7,265 nt of DNA from Hyphomicrobiaceae bacterium (GTDB lineage: Bacteria > Pseudomonadota > Alphaproteobacteria > Rhizobiales > HXMU1428-3): the NCBI GenBank assembly GCA_028285025.1, contig JANQQH010000191.1, positions 1 to 7,265 on the forward strand, read 5' to 3'. The first letter of the stretch is position 1. Every line of letters starts with the position of its first letter. The position numbers and the translations under genes were made by a program. The notes under the pieces are model-generated. The model had not been told where the DNA came from and searched no databases. It saw only the letters and a list, made by a program, of their open reading frames with translations. Below are positions 6,450-7,265 of this stretch, piece after piece.

Positions 6450-7265
6450 ATGGCAACTTTAGATACACCAGAACAAACCCAACGCCATGAGCAACTCTCC
6501 CAATTTTTAACGCAAAAAGGCTTTGAGCCAGAAACTAGCGCAGAAAAATTTGCCATTAAAGGAGGCGCCCAGCAACGCCTTATTTGGCTAGGACTTGAAA
6601 ACCCGGAGTCCAAATTTGAAGACTGTCTGCTAAGAGAAAATTTTTCCACGCAAATCTTATTGCCGATCTTCAGATACCGGCAAAACAATCACGACATCAC
6701 AACCCTTTATGAATGGACAGGCCAGGACAGTCCCTTTTCCCCAGCAGAAACCCAACTAATCGACATGGTCATGTCACTGGACAAAGCCATGCCCTTTGCA
6801 AACCAAGTCCGCCCAACCACTCTATTGCCACAGAACAACATTCGCGGCCCCTTTTTAAGTGTTTTGCTCAATGCTCTTCAAAGTCTACCGTCAGATCCCA
6901 CCAAACAGGTTTTGCCTCAAACACTAGCCTTGTCAGGGACCACCATAACTGGCCCTCTGGACCTTGCTGGCAACCAAAATAATTTAATTCTGAACTTAAC
7001 CTATTGCATCTTTGATAGCCCCTTAATCTTGAGCCAATCGCAACTCACCAGCTTAACGTTAAATGGCAGCCTGTGCCCTGGTATCAGGGCTGAAAACTTA
7101 ATCATAAAAGACACAACCAACCTAACCAACGGCTTCCAATCAACAGCCCCGGTTTATTTTGACAGGGCACATTTTCACGGTCCCTTAAACGTTTCTGATG
7201 CCAATTTCACCAGCACTGAAGGTGATCAGCCAGCTCTCTCTTTGCAAGAAACAGTTTGCAAAAGC
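6450..7265 (+). CDS. Predicted beta-helix (pentapeptide-like repeat) protein, 3' end outside window
   Basis: The frame from ATG 6450 stays open for 272 codons to the last base, so the C-terminus is missing. GGGGA (6436-6440) lies nine bases before the start. The N-terminal 130 residues match nothing I recognise. They are soluble-looking, without a signal peptide or membrane segment, and include FEDCLLRENFSTQILLPIFR and a Pro/Gln-rich patch near 120-130. After IRGPFLSVLLNAL (132-144) the sequence becomes a repeating pattern of short strands ending in small or polar residues: LALSGTTITGPLDLAG, LTYCIFDSPLILSQS, LTSLTLNGSLCPGIRAENL, VYFDRAHFHGPLNVSDANF. This is the pattern of pentapeptide-repeat-like proteins that fold as a parallel beta-helix; some relatives are annotated loosely as membrane-associated oxidoreductases, a label the sequence does not support. 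The function is unknown; related solenoids often act as binding scaffolds. The gene is divergent from the methyltransferase gene, with 270 bases between them. Confidence 0.75.
   Translation, partial: MATLDTPEQTQRHEQLSQFLTQKGFEPETSAEKFAIKGGAQQRLIWLGLENPESKFEDCLLRENFSTQILLPIFRYRQNNHDITTLYEWTGQDSPFSPAETQLIDMVMSLDKAMPFANQVRPTTLLPQNNIRGPFLSVLLNALQSLPSDPTKQVLPQTLALSGTTITGPLDLAGNQNNLILNLTYCIFDSPLILSQSQLTSLTLNGSLCPGIRAENLIIKDTTNLTNGFQSTAPVYFDRAHFHGPLNVSDANFTSTEGDQPALSLQETVCKS

Noticed and set aside
6713..6982. An open frame on the plus strand inside the beta-helix gene
   Set aside because: It lies in another phase within the longer frame from 6450, which has a ribosome site and family-like repeats.

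Overview
The window looks like chromosomal DNA of a moderately AT-leaning alphaproteobacterium. The main evidence is a polyprenyl diphosphate synthase (quinone side chain) divergent from a gene carrying DUF2007 and TrmN6-type tRNA methyltransferase modules, followed by a short cytosolic-looking S49 peptidase. As I recall it, this neighbourhood is common in Alphaproteobacteria. I cannot name the genus. I see no rRNA, tRNA, CRISPR array, insertion sequence or integrase.

Layout. Bases 1-1116 (+) hold the 3' part of a gene for a GH19 chitinase/lysozyme-like enzyme with a long C-terminal coiled coil. Its stop overlaps the start (ATGA) of a gene for a small secreted protein of unknown function (1113-1703, +). 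A strong, probably bidirectional terminator (1713-1742) closes this pair. On the minus strand, 3786-2743 encodes an apparent DUF2007-TrmN6 fusion and 2675-1809 an S49 (SppA/SohB-like) peptidase, probably one operon. A 297-bp divergent intergenic region (3787-4083) contains a GC-rich block of inverted repeats. It leads into the polyprenyl diphosphate synthase gene (4084-5130, +), which appears to start at TTG. Convergent to it is a zinc-ribbon-plus-SAM methyltransferase gene (6179-5211, -) with a plausible promoter. The window ends with the 5' part of a divergent gene for a predicted beta-helix repeat protein (6450 to beyond 7265, +), which has no stop codon inside the window.

How the genes relate. 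The isoprenoid synthase and the tRNA methyltransferase/peptidase genes are housekeeping functions that share a divergent control region rather than a pathway. The GH19/secreted-protein pair is probably translationally coupled and may act at the cell envelope. The zinc-ribbon methyltransferase resembles small-molecule or sugar methyltransferases, but nothing in the window names its substrate. The most unusual items are the GH19-coiled-coil architecture with its coupled secreted partner, the DUF2007-TrmN6 fusion with an in-frame 15-bp tandem duplication just after DUF2007, and the beta-helix protein with an unrecognised N-terminal region. I found no clear evidence of a new defence or mobile system.
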